Notes under the pieces: generated by a model
Database searches by the model: none
Told to the model about the DNA's origin: nothing
Seen by the model: only the letters and a program-made list of their open reading frames with translations
Assembly: GCF_009763255.1 (NCBI RefSeq)
Contig: NZ_WSJB01000010.1
Span: 1-64,000, forward strand
Length of the DNA: 64,000 bases
Direction of reading: 5' to 3'
DNA from: Bordetella sp. 02P26C-1
GTDB lineage: Bacteria > Pseudomonadota > Gammaproteobacteria > Burkholderiales > Burkholderiaceae_B
Shown: positions 53,991 through 63,914 of the stretch, in pieces
Layout: each line of letters opens with the position of its first letter
How positions within the stretch are numbered: the first letter of the stretch is position 1
Translations under genes and position numbers: made by a program

Positions 53991-54683
53991 ATGACTACGT
54001 CCAAATCGAATCCGTTCGTGCTGCCTGGCCTCGGGCAGGAGGGAGACCTCGCCGGTAACCCGTTTTTGGCCAGCATGGAAATGATGCGCAACGCGTGGGC
54101 CGGATTGACCGGCCCGGGTGGGTTGGCGCAGTCCTTGCCGATGGCGCCGCCCATGAATCTCGAAGACCTGGAGCGTCGCATCAACGAGCTGCGCTCCGTC
54201 GAAAGCTGGCTGCGGATGAACTTGTCCATGTTGAGCAGCGCGATCCAGGGTATGGAGGTGCAGCGTTCAACGATTGCGACGCTGCGTTCTTTCGTGGCCG
54301 CCGGTGCGAATGCGGACGGGCCGTCTCCGCTGGAAGTCGTGCTGGGACTCAAGCCTGGCAAAGACGCGGCCCCGCCTTTCGCTGCGCCCAAATCTGAGCC
54401 CGAACCCCAGCCGCCGGAGACGCCGACCGGCAGTGAAGGCGCCAGCGCAGCCGATCCGATGGCCCAGGCTGCGCAGTCAGCGTCGCAAGCGTGGTGGAAT
54501 TTGCTGCAGCAGCAGTTCAACCAGATCGCTACCGCGACCGCCGCCAGCATGCCGGCCACGCCGCAGGCCGGGGCACCCGCAGCGGGCGCTGACGCGCCAT
54601 CGGCTGCTTCCGACGCCGCGCCGCGCAAGCGCGCCCCGCGTAAAACCGCGGCCAAGCGCGCAACCAACACTCGTAAATCCTAA
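53991..54683 (+). CDS. PhaM-like polyhydroxyalkanoate granule regulatory protein
   Basis: 230 aa. It has an N-terminal conserved part (NPFLASMEMMRNAWAGL, then MNLEDLERRINELRSVESWL and a helical QRSTIATLRSF), an Ala/Pro-rich middle and a basic C-terminal tail of Lys/Arg-Ala-Pro repeats (APRKRAPRKTAAKRA). PhaM of Cupriavidus has this layout: it activates PHA synthase PhaC and tethers granules to DNA via the histone-like tail. No phaC or phaB genes are in the window, so the PHA role is by homology only. CGGAG precedes the ATG. Confidence 0.82.
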   Translation: MTTSKSNPFVLPGLGQEGDLAGNPFLASMEMMRNAWAGLTGPGGLAQSLPMAPPMNLEDLERRINELRSVESWLRMNLSMLSSAIQGMEVQRSTIATLRSFVAAGANADGPSPLEVVLGLKPGKDAAPPFAAPKSEPEPQPPETPTGSEGASAADPMAQAAQSASQAWWNLLQQQFNQIATATAASMPATPQAGAPAAGADAPSAASDAAPRKRAPRKTAAKRATNTRKS

Positions 54684-54746
54684 TCTTCCCCGTTGGGGAC
54701 GGGGCGCGTGCCTGCTGTGCGTGCCTCGATTATTGCTGATCCACTT

Positions 54747-56117
54747 ATGCTTAACGTCGTTATCCTCGCTGCCGGTCTCGGTAAACGCATGCAGTCTGAT
54801 CTGCCCAAGGTCTTGCACCCGCTGGCCGGTAAACCCATGCTCGAACATGTGGTCGACAGCGCCACAGAGCTGAATCCCGGCCGCATCGTCGTCGTGGTGG
54901 GTCATGGTGCCGAGCGTGTGCGCAGCGCGTTCGAGGGCCGCGAGGGACTGAGCTTTGCCCTGCAACAACCGCAGCAAGGCACGGGCCATGCCGTGCAGCA
55001 AGCCGTTCCGCTTTTGGGCGAAGACGGCAATAACGATGTGACGTTGGTGCTATACGGCGATGTGCCGCTGGTGCAGCCAGAAACGCTCAAGCGTCTGCTC
55101 GATGCGCGCGGTGACGGCGCGGCCGTGCTGACGGAGATCCTCGACGATGCAACGGGCTATGGCCGTATCGTGCGCGATGCGCAAGGCCAAGTCGCGCGTA
55201 TTGTCGAGCATAAGGACGCCAACGACGAAGAGCGCGCGATTCGCGAGGTCAATACCGGCATTCTGGTGGCCCCGACGGCCAAACTGAAAGACTGGCTCAG
55301 CCGCATCGACAACAACAATGCGCAAGGCGAGTATTACCTGACCGATGTGGTGGGCCTGGCCGTCGCCGACGGCGTGGCAGTGGGCGCCGCACACCCGGCC
55401 GCGGGTTGGGAAACGCTGGGCGTAAACAGTCGCGTGCAACAGGCCGAGCTGGAGCGCCGCTATCAGTATGAACAAGCGCGTCGCCTGTTAGAGGCCGGCG
55501 TCACGCTCATGGACCCCGCCCGTTTCGATGTGCGAGGTTCCCTCGCCTGCGGACGCGATGTCGTGATCGATGTGGGGTGCGTGTTCGAAGGCAAGGTGGA
55601 GTTGGCAGACGGCGTGCGCGTCGGACCACATTGTGTGCTGCGCGATGTCTCGATCGGCCCCGGTACGCAGATCGAAGCGTTCAGTCACCTGCAACGGGCG
55701 GTGGTGGGCGGGGACGCCCGCATTGGTCCCTATGCGCGCCTGCGTCCCGGCGCCAAGCTCGGCGATCGTACCCATGTCGGTAATTTTGTCGAGATCAAAA
55801 ACAGCGTGCTCGACGTCGATAGCAAGGCGAATCATCTGGCCTATATCGGTGATGCCGATGTGGGCGCGCGCGTCAACGTCGGTGCAGGCACCATCACTTG
55901 CAACTACGATGGCGTGAACAAATTCCGTACGACGATCGAAGACGATGCGTTTATCGGATCGGATACGCAACTTGTCGCACCCGTACGCGTGGGACGCGGC
56001 GCCACCCTGGGGGCGGGAACTACGCTGACTGAAGACGCACCAGCGGGCAAGCTCACGCTATCACGCGCCCGTCAAACCACTATCGAGGGTTGGCAGCGTC
56101 CGCAGAAGAAATCGTGA
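54747..56117 (+). CDS. glmU: Bifunctional GlcNAc-1-phosphate uridyltransferase / glucosamine-1-phosphate acetyltransferase
   Basis: 456 aa. The N-terminal uridyltransferase shows [19 protein letters not shown] and VLYGDVPLV; the C-terminal left-handed beta-helix has [19 protein letters not shown] and [11 protein letters not shown] with the acetyl-transfer residues. It makes UDP-GlcNAc, the substrate of MurA and LPS synthesis. The ribosome site is weak. The end overlaps the MFS gene by four bases (GTGA). glmS lies 3.1 kb downstream on the same strand. Confidence 0.97.
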   Translation: MLNVVILAAGLGKRMQSDLPKVLHPLAGKPMLEHVVDSATELNPGRIVVVVGHGAERVRSAFEGREGLSFALQQPQQGTGHAVQQAVPLLGEDGNNDVTLVLYGDVPLVQPETLKRLLDARGDGAAVLTEILDDATGYGRIVRDAQGQVARIVEHKDANDEERAIREVNTGILVAPTAKLKDWLSRIDNNNAQGEYYLTDVVGLAVADGVAVGAAHPAAGWETLGVNSRVQQAELERRYQYEQARRLLEAGVTLMDPARFDVRGSLACGRDVVIDVGCVFEGKVELADGVRVGPHCVLRDVSIGPGTQIEAFSHLQRAVVGGDARIGPYARLRPGAKLGDRTHVGNFVEIKNSVLDVDSKANHLAYIGDADVGARVNVGAGTITCNYDGVNKFRTTIEDDAFIGSDTQLVAPVRVGRGATLGAGTTLTEDAPAGKLTLSRARQTTIEGWQRPQKKS

Positions 56118-57514
56118 GTTCGAACACGTCAAACTGCGCGCAGTCGCGCGGCGCCAAGGAACGTCAGGCTTTGCCTGACGGTTTGCCCACGCCGCGCCGC
56201 CACTATGCGGCGGCAACCGTCCTGGTGGGCATCAGCATGTCGGTGCTCGACACCTCGATCGCCAACGTGGCATTGCCCACCATCGCGGCAGACTTGCATG
56301 CACAGCCCTCGCAGGCAGTTTGGGTCGTCAACGCGTATAACCTCGCGGTGGTGATGCTGTTGTTGCCGCTATCCGCGGTGGCAGAGCGCGTGGGCTTTCG
56401 CCGGATGTTTACGGTGGGCTTGGCGTTGTTTGCGATCGCGTCGTTGTGTGGCGCGTTGTCGCAGACGCTTTGGCATCTGACGGCGGCGCGCGTGGTGCAA
56501 GGCATAGGCGCGGCATCGCTGATGTGCATGTTTGGCGGTCTGGTGCGCAATATCTACCCGTTGCGTATGCTGGGCCGAGGTATCAGCATTAACGCAACGA
56601 CTGTCGCGATCATGTCGGTGCTTGGGCCGACGGTAGGATCGATCATCCTCGATGTGGCGCATTGGCGGTGGATCTTCGCGATCAATATTCCCATCAGTGT
56701 GGGCGTCATGTTTGGCTTGCGTTATTTGCCCGAGGTGCCCCGTAGCGTCGGACGTCTGGATTGGAGCAGCGCCTTGCTTTGCATGGTGACGTTGGGCGTT
56801 TTTATCACCGGCGTTGATATGCTGGGGCAAAGTCCCTGGCGTGGCGTCGCGCTGATCACGCTGTCTGTCATCGCGGGGGGCATACTGGTGCGGCGCGCGA
56901 GCCATCAGACCGCGCCACTTGTGCCCGTGGACTTGTTGCGTATCCGGCCTGTTGCGTTCGCCGTGGGAGCGTCGGTATGTACATTTGCCGCGCAGATGGC
57001 GGCCTTTGTGTCGCTACCGTTTTACTTTCAGCAGGTGCTGGGACGTCCCTATCTAGAGGTGGGTTTGTTGATGGGCGCTTGGCCAATAGGTACGGCCATC
57101 GTCGCGCCGTTTGCCGGTCGTTTATCCGACCGTTATTCCGCTGCGATATTGAGCGGCGTGGGTGCTGGCGCGATGACATTGGGATTAGCGGCGCTCGCCA
57201 TGCTGCCATTGAGTGCGCATAACGGCGTCATCATGGCCGCGATGGGTTTGACCGGAATGGGGTTCGGATTTTTCCAAACGCCTAACAATCGCGCGATGCT
57301 GTCATCGGCGCCGCGCCAACGCAGTGGTGCGGCCGGCGGAATGCAGGCGACGACGCGTGTGTTCGGTCAAAGCTTCGGTACGGCTTTGGTGGCAATTGCG
57401 TTCAGCGTGGGCGGCGCGAATGGTTCTACCGTCGCACTCGTGCTTGCCACGTTGTGCGCGGCGGTGGCCATCGCGGTGAACTCTGTGCGGGCGAACAAGC
57501 TACGCGTTGAATGA
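56114..57514 (+). CDS. MFS transporter, DHA2 (EmrB/QacA-like) family
   Basis: 466 aa with about 14 membrane helices. Motif A-like [14 protein letters not shown] and antiporter motif C-like [23 protein letters not shown] are present, and [19 protein letters not shown] in TM1 marks the DHA2 family of proton-coupled drug exporters. The GTG at 56114 overlaps the glmU stop as GTGA and is preceded by AGAAGAA, so I prefer it. It and the following glycosyltransferase are coupled (ATGA) and appear inserted between glmU and glmS. Substrate unknown. Confidence 0.88.
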   Translation: MSSNTSNCAQSRGAKERQALPDGLPTPRRHYAAATVLVGISMSVLDTSIANVALPTIAADLHAQPSQAVWVVNAYNLAVVMLLLPLSAVAERVGFRRMFTVGLALFAIASLCGALSQTLWHLTAARVVQGIGAASLMCMFGGLVRNIYPLRMLGRGISINATTVAIMSVLGPTVGSIILDVAHWRWIFAINIPISVGVMFGLRYLPEVPRSVGRLDWSSALLCMVTLGVFITGVDMLGQSPWRGVALITLSVIAGGILVRRASHQTAPLVPVDLLRIRPVAFAVGASVCTFAAQMAAFVSLPFYFQQVLGRPYLEVGLLMGAWPIGTAIVAPFAGRLSDRYSAAILSGVGAGAMTLGLAALAMLPLSAHNGVIMAAMGLTGMGFGFFQTPNNRAMLSSAPRQRSGAAGGMQATTRVFGQSFGTALVAIAFSVGGANGSTVALVLATLCAAVAIAVNSVRANKLRVE

Positions 57515-58575
57515 TGAAGGTCTTGCAACTGAATTTCGAAAAAGGCTGGCGCGGCGGTGAGCGTCAAACGCTCTACTGCATGCGTGCGTTTCGTGCGGCG
57601 GGGCATGATGTAGAAGTGTTATGCCGCGCGGGCGCGCCGCTTGAGGCGCGTTGCAAGGAAGAAGGCTTTGTCACGCATGGCGTGCGTAACGTGCCGGCGC
57701 AGCTCGCGTATCTGGCGCGGGCGGGTCGGCACTACGACATCATCCACGCCCAGACGGCGAACACCGTTACGTGGGCAGTGTTGACCAAAGCCTTCCACGG
57801 CCGCCCGGTGGTGTTTTCGCGTCGTACATCATTCGAAGTCGAACCCGGTGACCAGTGGAAGACCGGCGCGAAATGGCGCCGCGTGGATGGCTTTGTCGCG
57901 ATCAGCGAGATGGCCGCGGCCGAGCCCAGACGTTTAGGCTTGCAGCCCGTGATCATCCGCAGTGCTGTTGAGCCCCACGCCATCGACCATGCGAATGTCG
58001 ATCGCTTAGTGGCCGAACTGGGGTTGCAGGGCAAAAAGGTATTGGCTACCTCGGCGGCGCTGATTCACGATAAAGATCCGCTCACGTTGATACGCGCGGT
58101 GGGTGAGTTGGCGCGCACGCGTCGTGATTTTGTGTTTGTGCACTTTGGCGCGGGCGGTGATCGCGAGGCGCAGGCGCGCGCGGAAGTCCAAGCCTTAGGG
58201 TTGCAAGACGTCTACCTGTTCGCGGGTTTTCGCAAGGGTGTGGAAGACTTCTACAGCATCTTTGACGTGTTCGTGATGAGCTCCATCGAAGAAGCGCTCG
58301 GCAGCAGTGTGCTGGACGCTTTTCTGCAACGCGTACCGGTCGTGTCTACGGACGCTGGTGGCCTAAAAGAAAGTCTGGCCGATGGTCGTGGCGTGTTGTG
58401 TCCGGTTGGCGATGTGCAAGCGTTAGCGAGTGGCATGGCGCGTTGTCTGGACGATGCTGCGTTCCGCGACGCGTGCACGCAGCGTGCGTACGACTATGTT
58501 CGTAGCGAGCATGATGTGACAGAGATGGGGCGGCGTTATTTAGCACTGTTCGAACGTCTGCTTGCGCAACGTTGA
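57511..58575 (+). CDS. Family 4 (GT-B) glycosyltransferase
   Basis: 354 aa. The N-terminal domain holds NFEKGWRGGERQTLYC, a GT4 acceptor loop, and the C-terminal domain holds HFGAGGDREAQ, YLFAGFRKGVEDFYSIFDVFVMSS and the EALGSSVLDAF, VVSTDAGGLKE donor-binding region with the paired Glu of the E-x7-E motif. It should transfer a sugar from an activated donor to a surface-glycan or lipid acceptor. It overlaps the MFS stop by four bases. No LPS or capsule cluster surrounds it, so the acceptor is unknown. Confidence 0.87.
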   Translation: MMKVLQLNFEKGWRGGERQTLYCMRAFRAAGHDVEVLCRAGAPLEARCKEEGFVTHGVRNVPAQLAYLARAGRHYDIIHAQTANTVTWAVLTKAFHGRPVVFSRRTSFEVEPGDQWKTGAKWRRVDGFVAISEMAAAEPRRLGLQPVIIRSAVEPHAIDHANVDRLVAELGLQGKKVLATSAALIHDKDPLTLIRAVGELARTRRDFVFVHFGAGGDREAQARAEVQALGLQDVYLFAGFRKGVEDFYSIFDVFVMSSIEEALGSSVLDAFLQRVPVVSTDAGGLKESLADGRGVLCPVGDVQALASGMARCLDDAAFRDACTQRAYDYVRSEHDVTEMGRRYLALFERLLAQR

Positions 58576-58585
58576 GGCGCAACGG

Positions 58586-59071
58586 TTAAGCCTCTGAAAT
58601 ATCCACGCGGGTTTCAAATTTCGCCCGATGCACCGAGAAAAACGTGCGCACATTGCGCACGTTCGCCTGTGCCGTGAACGCGCGATGCACGAGTGCGTGA
58701 TAAGCAGGCATATCGGGCACTTGAGCAACGACAACGAAATCCGGGCCGGTGGATACGCGATAGCACTGCAGCACCGCGGGCTCGTTCAGCATTGCTGTTT
58801 CAAAGGCAGCGAGGTTCTCCGCAGCCTGTATATCCAGTGTGATCTCGACGATCGCCGTCAAACTGCTGCCTATCTTCTCTGGCGCCAAGATGGCAACCTG
58901 GCGCGTGATTACCCCCGTTTCCACGAGCCGTCGCACGCGGCGCAGGCACGTAGGCGGCGATGCATGGACGCGGCCGGCCAGTTCTTGGTTGGTCAGCGCG
59001 CAGTCTTGCTGGAGTTGGACGAGGATGCGCCGGTCGAGGTCGTCTAATTCGACCAAAGGGGATTGATTCAC
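58586..59071 (-). CDS. Lrp/AsnC-family transcriptional regulator
   Basis: 161 aa. The N-terminal helix-turn-helix is LDDLDRRILVQLQQDCALTN through ASPPTCLRRVRRL; a C-terminal RAM domain follows (VEITLDIQAAENLAAFE, GPDFVVVAQVPDM). It is a feast/famine-type regulator that senses an amino acid or small effector. It diverges from glmS across a 153-base AT-rich region (59072-59224) and might control itself and glmS; target and ligand cannot be read from sequence. Confidence 0.92.
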   Translation of the reverse strand: MNQSPLVELDDLDRRILVQLQQDCALTNQELAGRVHASPPTCLRRVRRLVETGVITRQVAILAPEKIGSSLTAIVEITLDIQAAENLAAFETAMLNEPAVLQCYRVSTGPDFVVVAQVPDMPAYHALVHRAFTAQANVRNVRTFFSVHRAKFETRVDISEA

Positions 59072-59224
59072 GTACTTTTATTTCATCGGGGAGCTCTAAA
59101 AGAAAGAATATTTAATCATACTTATGTAAGAAAATAAGCTTTCATATACACCAAAATTAAGAAATCAAATTTCACCCCAACCAGCGCACAATGCGCCACA
59201 TACTTACCGAAAACGAGGTTTTCT

Positions 59225-61057
59225 ATGTGCGGAATTGTCGGCGCCGTCGCTCAACGTGACATCACTCCCATCCTGGTCGAGGGCCTGAAGCGGCTGGAAT
59301 ACCGCGGCTATGATTCCTGCGGCGTTGCCTTGTATATGGACGGCGCATTGCGGCGCACGCGCAGCACCAAGCGCGTGGCCGAGCTGGCTGACCAGATCGC
59401 CGAGGACAAGCTGTCGGGTTTTACCGGCATTGCGCACACCCGTTGGGCCACCCATGGCGCACCCGCCACGCACAATGCCCATCCGCACTTCTCGCAGCTG
59501 GGTAACGACGAGCCTCGTATCGCGTTGGTCCACAACGGCATCATTGAAAACCACGATGAACTGCGCGCCGAATTGCAGGCCGCCGGCTATGTGTTCGAAA
59601 GCCAGACCGACACCGAAGTCATCGCGCACTTGGTTAACCACCTGTACAACGGCGACCTCTTCGAGGCCGTGCAACAAGCCGTGCGCCGTCTGGAAGGCGC
59701 ATACGCCATCGCCGTGTTCTGCCGCGATGAGCCGCATCGTGTCGTGGGCGCGCGCCAGGGTTCGCCCTTGGTCGTGGGCGTGGGCGAAAACGAGAACTTC
59801 CTCGCTTCTGACGCCTTGGCACTGGCCGGCACCACCGATCGCATCATTTATCTCGAAGACGGCGACGTAGTGGATCTGCAGCTCTCGCGCGTATGGATCA
59901 CGGATACCGAAGGCAAGCCGGTCGAGCGCCAGACCCACACTGTGCATGTGCACACGGGTGCTGCCGAGTTGGGCCCCTATCGCCATTACATGCAGAAGGA
60001 AATCTTCGAGCAGCCGCGCGCCGTGGGCGATACGCTGCAGGCCATCGAAGCCATCACGCCGGAGCTGTTTGGCGATGAGGCGTACAAGATTTTCAAGAAC
60101 ATCGACTCCGTGTTGATCCTGGCTTGCGGCACCAGCTACTACGCGGGTTTGACGGCGAAATACTGGATTGAATCCATTGCGCAGATTCCTGTCGCAGTCG
60201 AAATCGCCAGCGAGTACCGCTATCGCGACAGCGTGCCGAATCCGCGTGCGTTGGTGGTGACCATCTCGCAGTCCGGTGAAACCGCCGACACGCTCGCGGC
60301 GTTAAAGCATGCACGATCGCTGGGCATGGAAAATACGCTGACCGTGTGCAACGTATCCACCAGCGCCATGGTGCGCGAATGCAAGCTCGCCTACATCACG
60401 CGCGCGGGCGTGGAAATCGGCGTGGCCTCCACCAAAGCCTTCACGACGCAGTTAACGGGTCTGTTCCTGCTGACGCTGGCCTTGGCTCAAGTGCGTGATC
60501 GTCTGACCGCTGAACAAGAAGCCGAACACCTCAAAGCCCTGCGTCACCTGCCGGTCGCTATTGGCTCTGTCCTCGCGCTGGAGCCGCAAATCATGGCATG
60601 GGCGGATCGATTTGCCACCAAGGAGAATGCGCTATTCCTGGGCCGTGGCATGCACTATCCCATTGCGTTGGAGGGTGCGTTAAAGCTTAAAGAGATCAGC
60701 TACATTCACGCGGAAGCCTATCCCGCTGGGGAGCTCAAACATGGCCCGCTGGCGCTTGTGACCGAGCATATGCCGGTGGTGACGATCGCTCCGCGCGATG
60801 CGCTGTTGGAAAAGCTGAAATCCAATATGCAGGAAGTGCGCGCCCGTGGCGGCGAGCTATACGTGTTTGCCGATGCGGATAGTCGCATCACTAATAGCGA
60901 TGGTATGCACGTGATTCGCATGCCGGAGCACTATGGCATGCTGTCGCCGATTCTGCATACGATACCGCTGCAGTTGCTGTCGTATCACACGGCGTGTGCA
61001 CGTGGGACGGATGTGGATAAACCGCGGAATCTGGCGAAGAGTGTGACGGTGGAGTAA
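59225..61057 (+). CDS. glmS: Glutamine--fructose-6-phosphate aminotransferase (isomerizing)
   Basis: 610 aa. The N-terminal Ntn glutaminase uses Cys2 (MCGIVGAVA) and contains [18 protein letters not shown]. Two SIS domains follow ([48 protein letters not shown]) and the tail ends KSVTVE. It makes glucosamine-6-phosphate, the entry step to UDP-GlcNAc, upstream of GlmM and GlmU. The ribosome site is ACGAGG. No glmS ribozyme (a Gram-positive feature) is seen in the leader. A 10-bp hairpin ends the transcript. Confidence 0.97.
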   Translation: MCGIVGAVAQRDITPILVEGLKRLEYRGYDSCGVALYMDGALRRTRSTKRVAELADQIAEDKLSGFTGIAHTRWATHGAPATHNAHPHFSQLGNDEPRIALVHNGIIENHDELRAELQAAGYVFESQTDTEVIAHLVNHLYNGDLFEAVQQAVRRLEGAYAIAVFCRDEPHRVVGARQGSPLVVGVGENENFLASDALALAGTTDRIIYLEDGDVVDLQLSRVWITDTEGKPVERQTHTVHVHTGAAELGPYRHYMQKEIFEQPRAVGDTLQAIEAITPELFGDEAYKIFKNIDSVLILACGTSYYAGLTAKYWIESIAQIPVAVEIASEYRYRDSVPNPRALVVTISQSGETADTLAALKHARSLGMENTLTVCNVSTSAMVRECKLAYITRAGVEIGVASTKAFTTQLTGLFLLTLALAQVRDRLTAEQEAEHLKALRHLPVAIGSVLALEPQIMAWADRFATKENALFLGRGMHYPIALEGALKLKEISYIHAEAYPAGELKHGPLALVTEHMPVVTIAPRDALLEKLKSNMQEVRARGGELYVFADADSRITNSDGMHVIRMPEHYGMLSPILHTIPLQLLSYHTACARGTDVDKPRNLAKSVTVE

Positions 61058-61072
61058 GCACACGCGAAGCCG

Positions 61073-61102
61073 TGGCGCCTGAATGGAAGACATCAGGCGC
61101 CA
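61073..61102. terminator. Bidirectional hairpin between glmS and the LysR gene
   Basis: TGGCGCCTGA (61073-61082) and TCAGGCGCCA (61093-61102) are perfect 10-bp arms with a 10-base loop, 15 bases after the glmS stop and 56 bases after the convergent LysR stop. Only ATTATG follows, so strength is uncertain. Confidence 0.6.
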
Positions 61103-61157
61103 TTATGAACGAACGAAGTGCAATGCCTCTGTCTTTATCCAAGCCAATGACGGAGGA

Positions 61158-62126
61158 TCAAGCCAGACGCACATCATGTTCAGGAAGCACGACCAAATCC
61201 TCCCGCCCGGTCGCGTGCAGCTGCATGGCCTCGCGCGCAATCGCGACAATGGCCGCGCCTAGTTTCACCGCGTGATCCGGGCGCCAGCTGGCGATGAGCG
61301 GCATGTCGGCCAAGGGATGGTCGCATTGGATCAGACGATAATCGCCGCTCTCGATGAAAGGCCTCGCGCACGCAATGGGCAAGGTCGCGATACCGATATT
61401 CTGTTCCAGCAATTTGCGGCTCGCGCCAATCGAAGACACGAAGTGCATGTGATGCGGCCACACACCGTTCTTCTCCATAATGTGCAACAGCGACATATAG
61501 GGTTGAGAGTCCCGCGGGAACGTGATGATCGGCCAGCTCGTCAGTTCGCTCAAGCTCATGCGCTGTGGAACATCCGACTCGGCCAGGCAAATCCAGCCCA
61601 TCTTCATCGCGCCTATTTCGCGGTTGTACATGTTCTCTTCGACAATAGGGTCCGCTTGCAAGGCGATATCGACTTCGCCATTACGCATGAGCTGATGCAG
61701 TCGACGCGCGGACTCGGTAGTGAGCTCGATCTGCGCCTCGGGCAGTTCGCGTTCGAGTCCGCGTACCAGTTCGGGAAACCAGGAATGGGTGATGGATTCA
61801 ATGACCCCCAAACGCAGACGGCGCCGCAGCGGTAGTGCGTCGCGCATGAGATGAAGCATGGATTTGGATGCCTCCACCATTTGCTGAGCGTAGGGCAGCA
61901 GCATGCGTCCCGCGTGGGTCAGCTGTACCGAGCGGGCCTTGCGCTCGAACAGCGGCTGGTTGAACTCCTCCTCCAGCGCGGCGATGCGTCCCGAGATGGC
62001 GGCTTGCGTCAGATTGCATTTCGCCGCCGCGGCTTTGAAGCTGCGCAGCTGCGCCACCCAAATAAAGGTCTCCAGGAATCGTACATTCACGGCGTTTTTC
62101 CCGCCCCGAAGTGAGGCATCAAGCAT
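61158..62126 (-). CDS. LysR-family transcriptional regulator
   Basis: 322 aa. The winged helix-turn-helix is FLETFIWVAQLRSFKAAAAK then NLTQAAISGRIAALEEEFNQ, followed by LFERKARSVQLTHAGRMLLP. A co-inducer domain of two lobes fills the rest. It diverges from a TRAP transporter operon with 161 bases between, the usual place for a LysR activator of uptake genes, so it probably controls that operon in response to the imported acid. A GTG twelve codons inside (62088-62090) is an alternative start. Confidence 0.9.
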   Translation of the reverse strand: MLDASLRGGKNAVNVRFLETFIWVAQLRSFKAAAAKCNLTQAAISGRIAALEEEFNQPLFERKARSVQLTHAGRMLLPYAQQMVEASKSMLHLMRDALPLRRRLRLGVIESITHSWFPELVRGLERELPEAQIELTTESARRLHQLMRNGEVDIALQADPIVEENMYNREIGAMKMGWICLAESDVPQRMSLSELTSWPIITFPRDSQPYMSLLHIMEKNGVWPHHMHFVSSIGASRKLLEQNIGIATLPIACARPFIESGDYRLIQCDHPLADMPLIASWRPDHAVKLGAAIVAIAREAMQLHATGREDLVVLPEHDVRLA

Positions 62127-62287
62127 TTCCGGGGGTAGTTTATTCCAACTTTTAGTTATCGTTGACGCCCGTCATTGCTACGTCATTACAGGTTTCATTA
62201 ACTTTTTCTTATCTCACAGATCGAAAAAAAAAGTTTGTTGACATCTCGACGCAATGTGAAAATGCGCCTTCCGATTAGGGGAATGCT

Positions 62288-63298
62288 ATGAAAAAGATAT
62301 CTCGTCTGGCCGCGTTCTGCGGCGTCGCCTGCAGCATGTTGTTCGCCTCCCAAACGGTGTCGGCGGCCAAGGTAAAGTGGGATCTGACCAACGACTACCA
62401 AGCCTCTTCGCTTTCCGGTCAGATGGACCAAATGTTTGCGAAGAAGGTCAACGAGCTGACCGACGGGCGCGTGACGGTCAACGTTCACCTCGGCGGATCG
62501 CTGGGCTATAAGTCGGCCGACGCGCTGGATGCCGTGGAAACCGGCGCGGTTCAGATCGCCGACTCGTCCAGCTCGTTCTGGGGCGGCCTGGATCCGCTGT
62601 TCAAGCTGACCAGCATGCCGTTTGTCGTGTCGACGTATGAAGAAGCCCGTATTCTCTACGATGTGGCGCGTCCTTATTACGAGAAGGCGCTGCTCGAGCG
62701 TAATCAATACCTGCTCTATGTGATCCCATGGGCTCCGTCGGGTCTGTGGACGCGTAAGCCGATCAACAACCAAGCCGATCTGGCGAACCTGCGTATTCGC
62801 ACGTACGATCCGAACGGTATCGTCGCGCTGCGTGCCATTGGCGCCGCTCCGTTGCAAACGCCGATCGGCGATGTGATGCCCATGCTGGCGACCAACGCGC
62901 TCGACGGTGTGTTGACGGCGGCCGAAGGCGGCGCGGTGCTGAAGTTCTGGGAACAGCTTCCCCATTACACCGCCATCAACTACGCCATGTCCTTGCAGAT
63001 CGCCGCGATCAACAAAGACGCGTTCGACGATCTGTCGGAAGCTGATCGCAAGGCCGTCATGCAGGCCGCGAAAGACACCGAGGACTTCGGTTGGAACGAG
63101 TTGAAGGCACGCGAAGTGGCGACCTACGAACTCATGCGCAAGAACAACGTGACGATCGCCACGGAAATCGATCCCGCCTTCATGAACGCATTGCGCGACA
63201 CCAGCAAGACGATTCAGGAAAGCTGGTTGAAGGAAACGGGCGAGCGCGGCCAGAAGATCCTCAGCGACTTCAACGCGCGTAAAGCCGCAGCGAAGTAA
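62288..63298 (+). CDS. TRAP transporter solute-binding protein (DctP family)
   Basis: 336 aa. The signal peptide is cut near VSAAK. The DctP family pattern is clear: FAKKVNELTDGRVTVNVHLG, LYVIPWAPSGLWTRKPINN, and RIRTYDPNGIVALRAIGAAP containing the Arg that binds the substrate carboxylate. A periplasmic binding protein for an organic acid, feeding the DctQM permease downstream. A TTGACA (62238-62243) lies 45 bases before the start, but no good -10 is at the right distance, as expected for an activator-dependent promoter. Confidence 0.93.
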   Translation: MKKISRLAAFCGVACSMLFASQTVSAAKVKWDLTNDYQASSLSGQMDQMFAKKVNELTDGRVTVNVHLGGSLGYKSADALDAVETGAVQIADSSSSFWGGLDPLFKLTSMPFVVSTYEEARILYDVARPYYEKALLERNQYLLYVIPWAPSGLWTRKPINNQADLANLRIRTYDPNGIVALRAIGAAPLQTPIGDVMPMLATNALDGVLTAAEGGAVLKFWEQLPHYTAINYAMSLQIAAINKDAFDDLSEADRKAVMQAAKDTEDFGWNELKAREVATYELMRKNNVTIATEIDPAFMNALRDTSKTIQESWLKETGERGQKILSDFNARKAAAK

Positions 63299-63389
63299 CG
63301 CCTCATTGATGTTGTGTGTCCATGCACGGGATATCCCGGTGCATGGGCAGCACGGGCATCCCGATTTTTCTTTCCTTCAAGCGACTCCG

Positions 63390-63905
63390 ATGAAATTCAT
63401 CTTGACGATCGCGGATCGAGCCTCCGCGCTCGCCGCTGGGCTCGCGTCCGTGTTATTGGTTTTAATGGTCGCGCACACGGTACTCGAAATCGCGCTGCGT
63501 ACCGTTGGTATGTCCACCCATGTGCTCGATGAGCTCGTGGGATATGAACTGGCGGCCATGGTTTTCTTGGGCTTAGGACAGGCGCTCAGACAAGGCGCTC
63601 TCATCCGCGTGGATATCCTCCTCTCGAAGCTGCGCGGACGTGCGCGCCGGGCTGTCGAGGCGTTGGGCGCCTTTCTGAGCCTGCTGGCTGTCGGCTTCCT
63701 GTGCTACTACTTTTACCTAGCCATCACGCGTTTTCTCGCGCGCGGAACACTGAGCAATTCGGTGATCGCGGTGCCGCTTTGGATTCCCAATACGATCATT
63801 ATGGTCGGTCTGATCATTTTCGGGTTGCAGCTCATCGCCTATCTATTGCGCATGATCAGCGGCGATGCCTCGATCGAGGAACCCAGTCATGCAGAAGTGC
63901 TGTAG
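63390..63905 (+). CDS. TRAP transporter small permease (DctQ family)
   Basis: 171 aa with four membrane helices: the first around residues 14-34, then LAAMVFLGLGQALRQGALIRVDILL (the family core), a third near 90-110 and a fourth near 130-155. It pairs with the large permease DctM to drive sodium-coupled uptake of the ligand delivered by the binding protein. The start ATG at 63390 has only a weak ribosome site; frame upstream to 63306 is not conserved. Confidence 0.9.
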   Translation: MKFILTIADRASALAAGLASVLLVLMVAHTVLEIALRTVGMSTHVLDELVGYELAAMVFLGLGQALRQGALIRVDILLSKLRGRARRAVEALGAFLSLLAVGFLCYYFYLAITRFLARGTLSNSVIAVPLWIPNTIIMVGLIIFGLQLIAYLLRMISGDASIEEPSHAEVL

Positions 63906-63914
63906 GAGCCGCAC

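Noticed and set aside
59072-59224. glmS ribozyme in the glmS leader
   Set aside because: No ribozyme core was recognised, the leader is short and AT-rich, and the ribozyme class is typical of Gram-positive bacteria.
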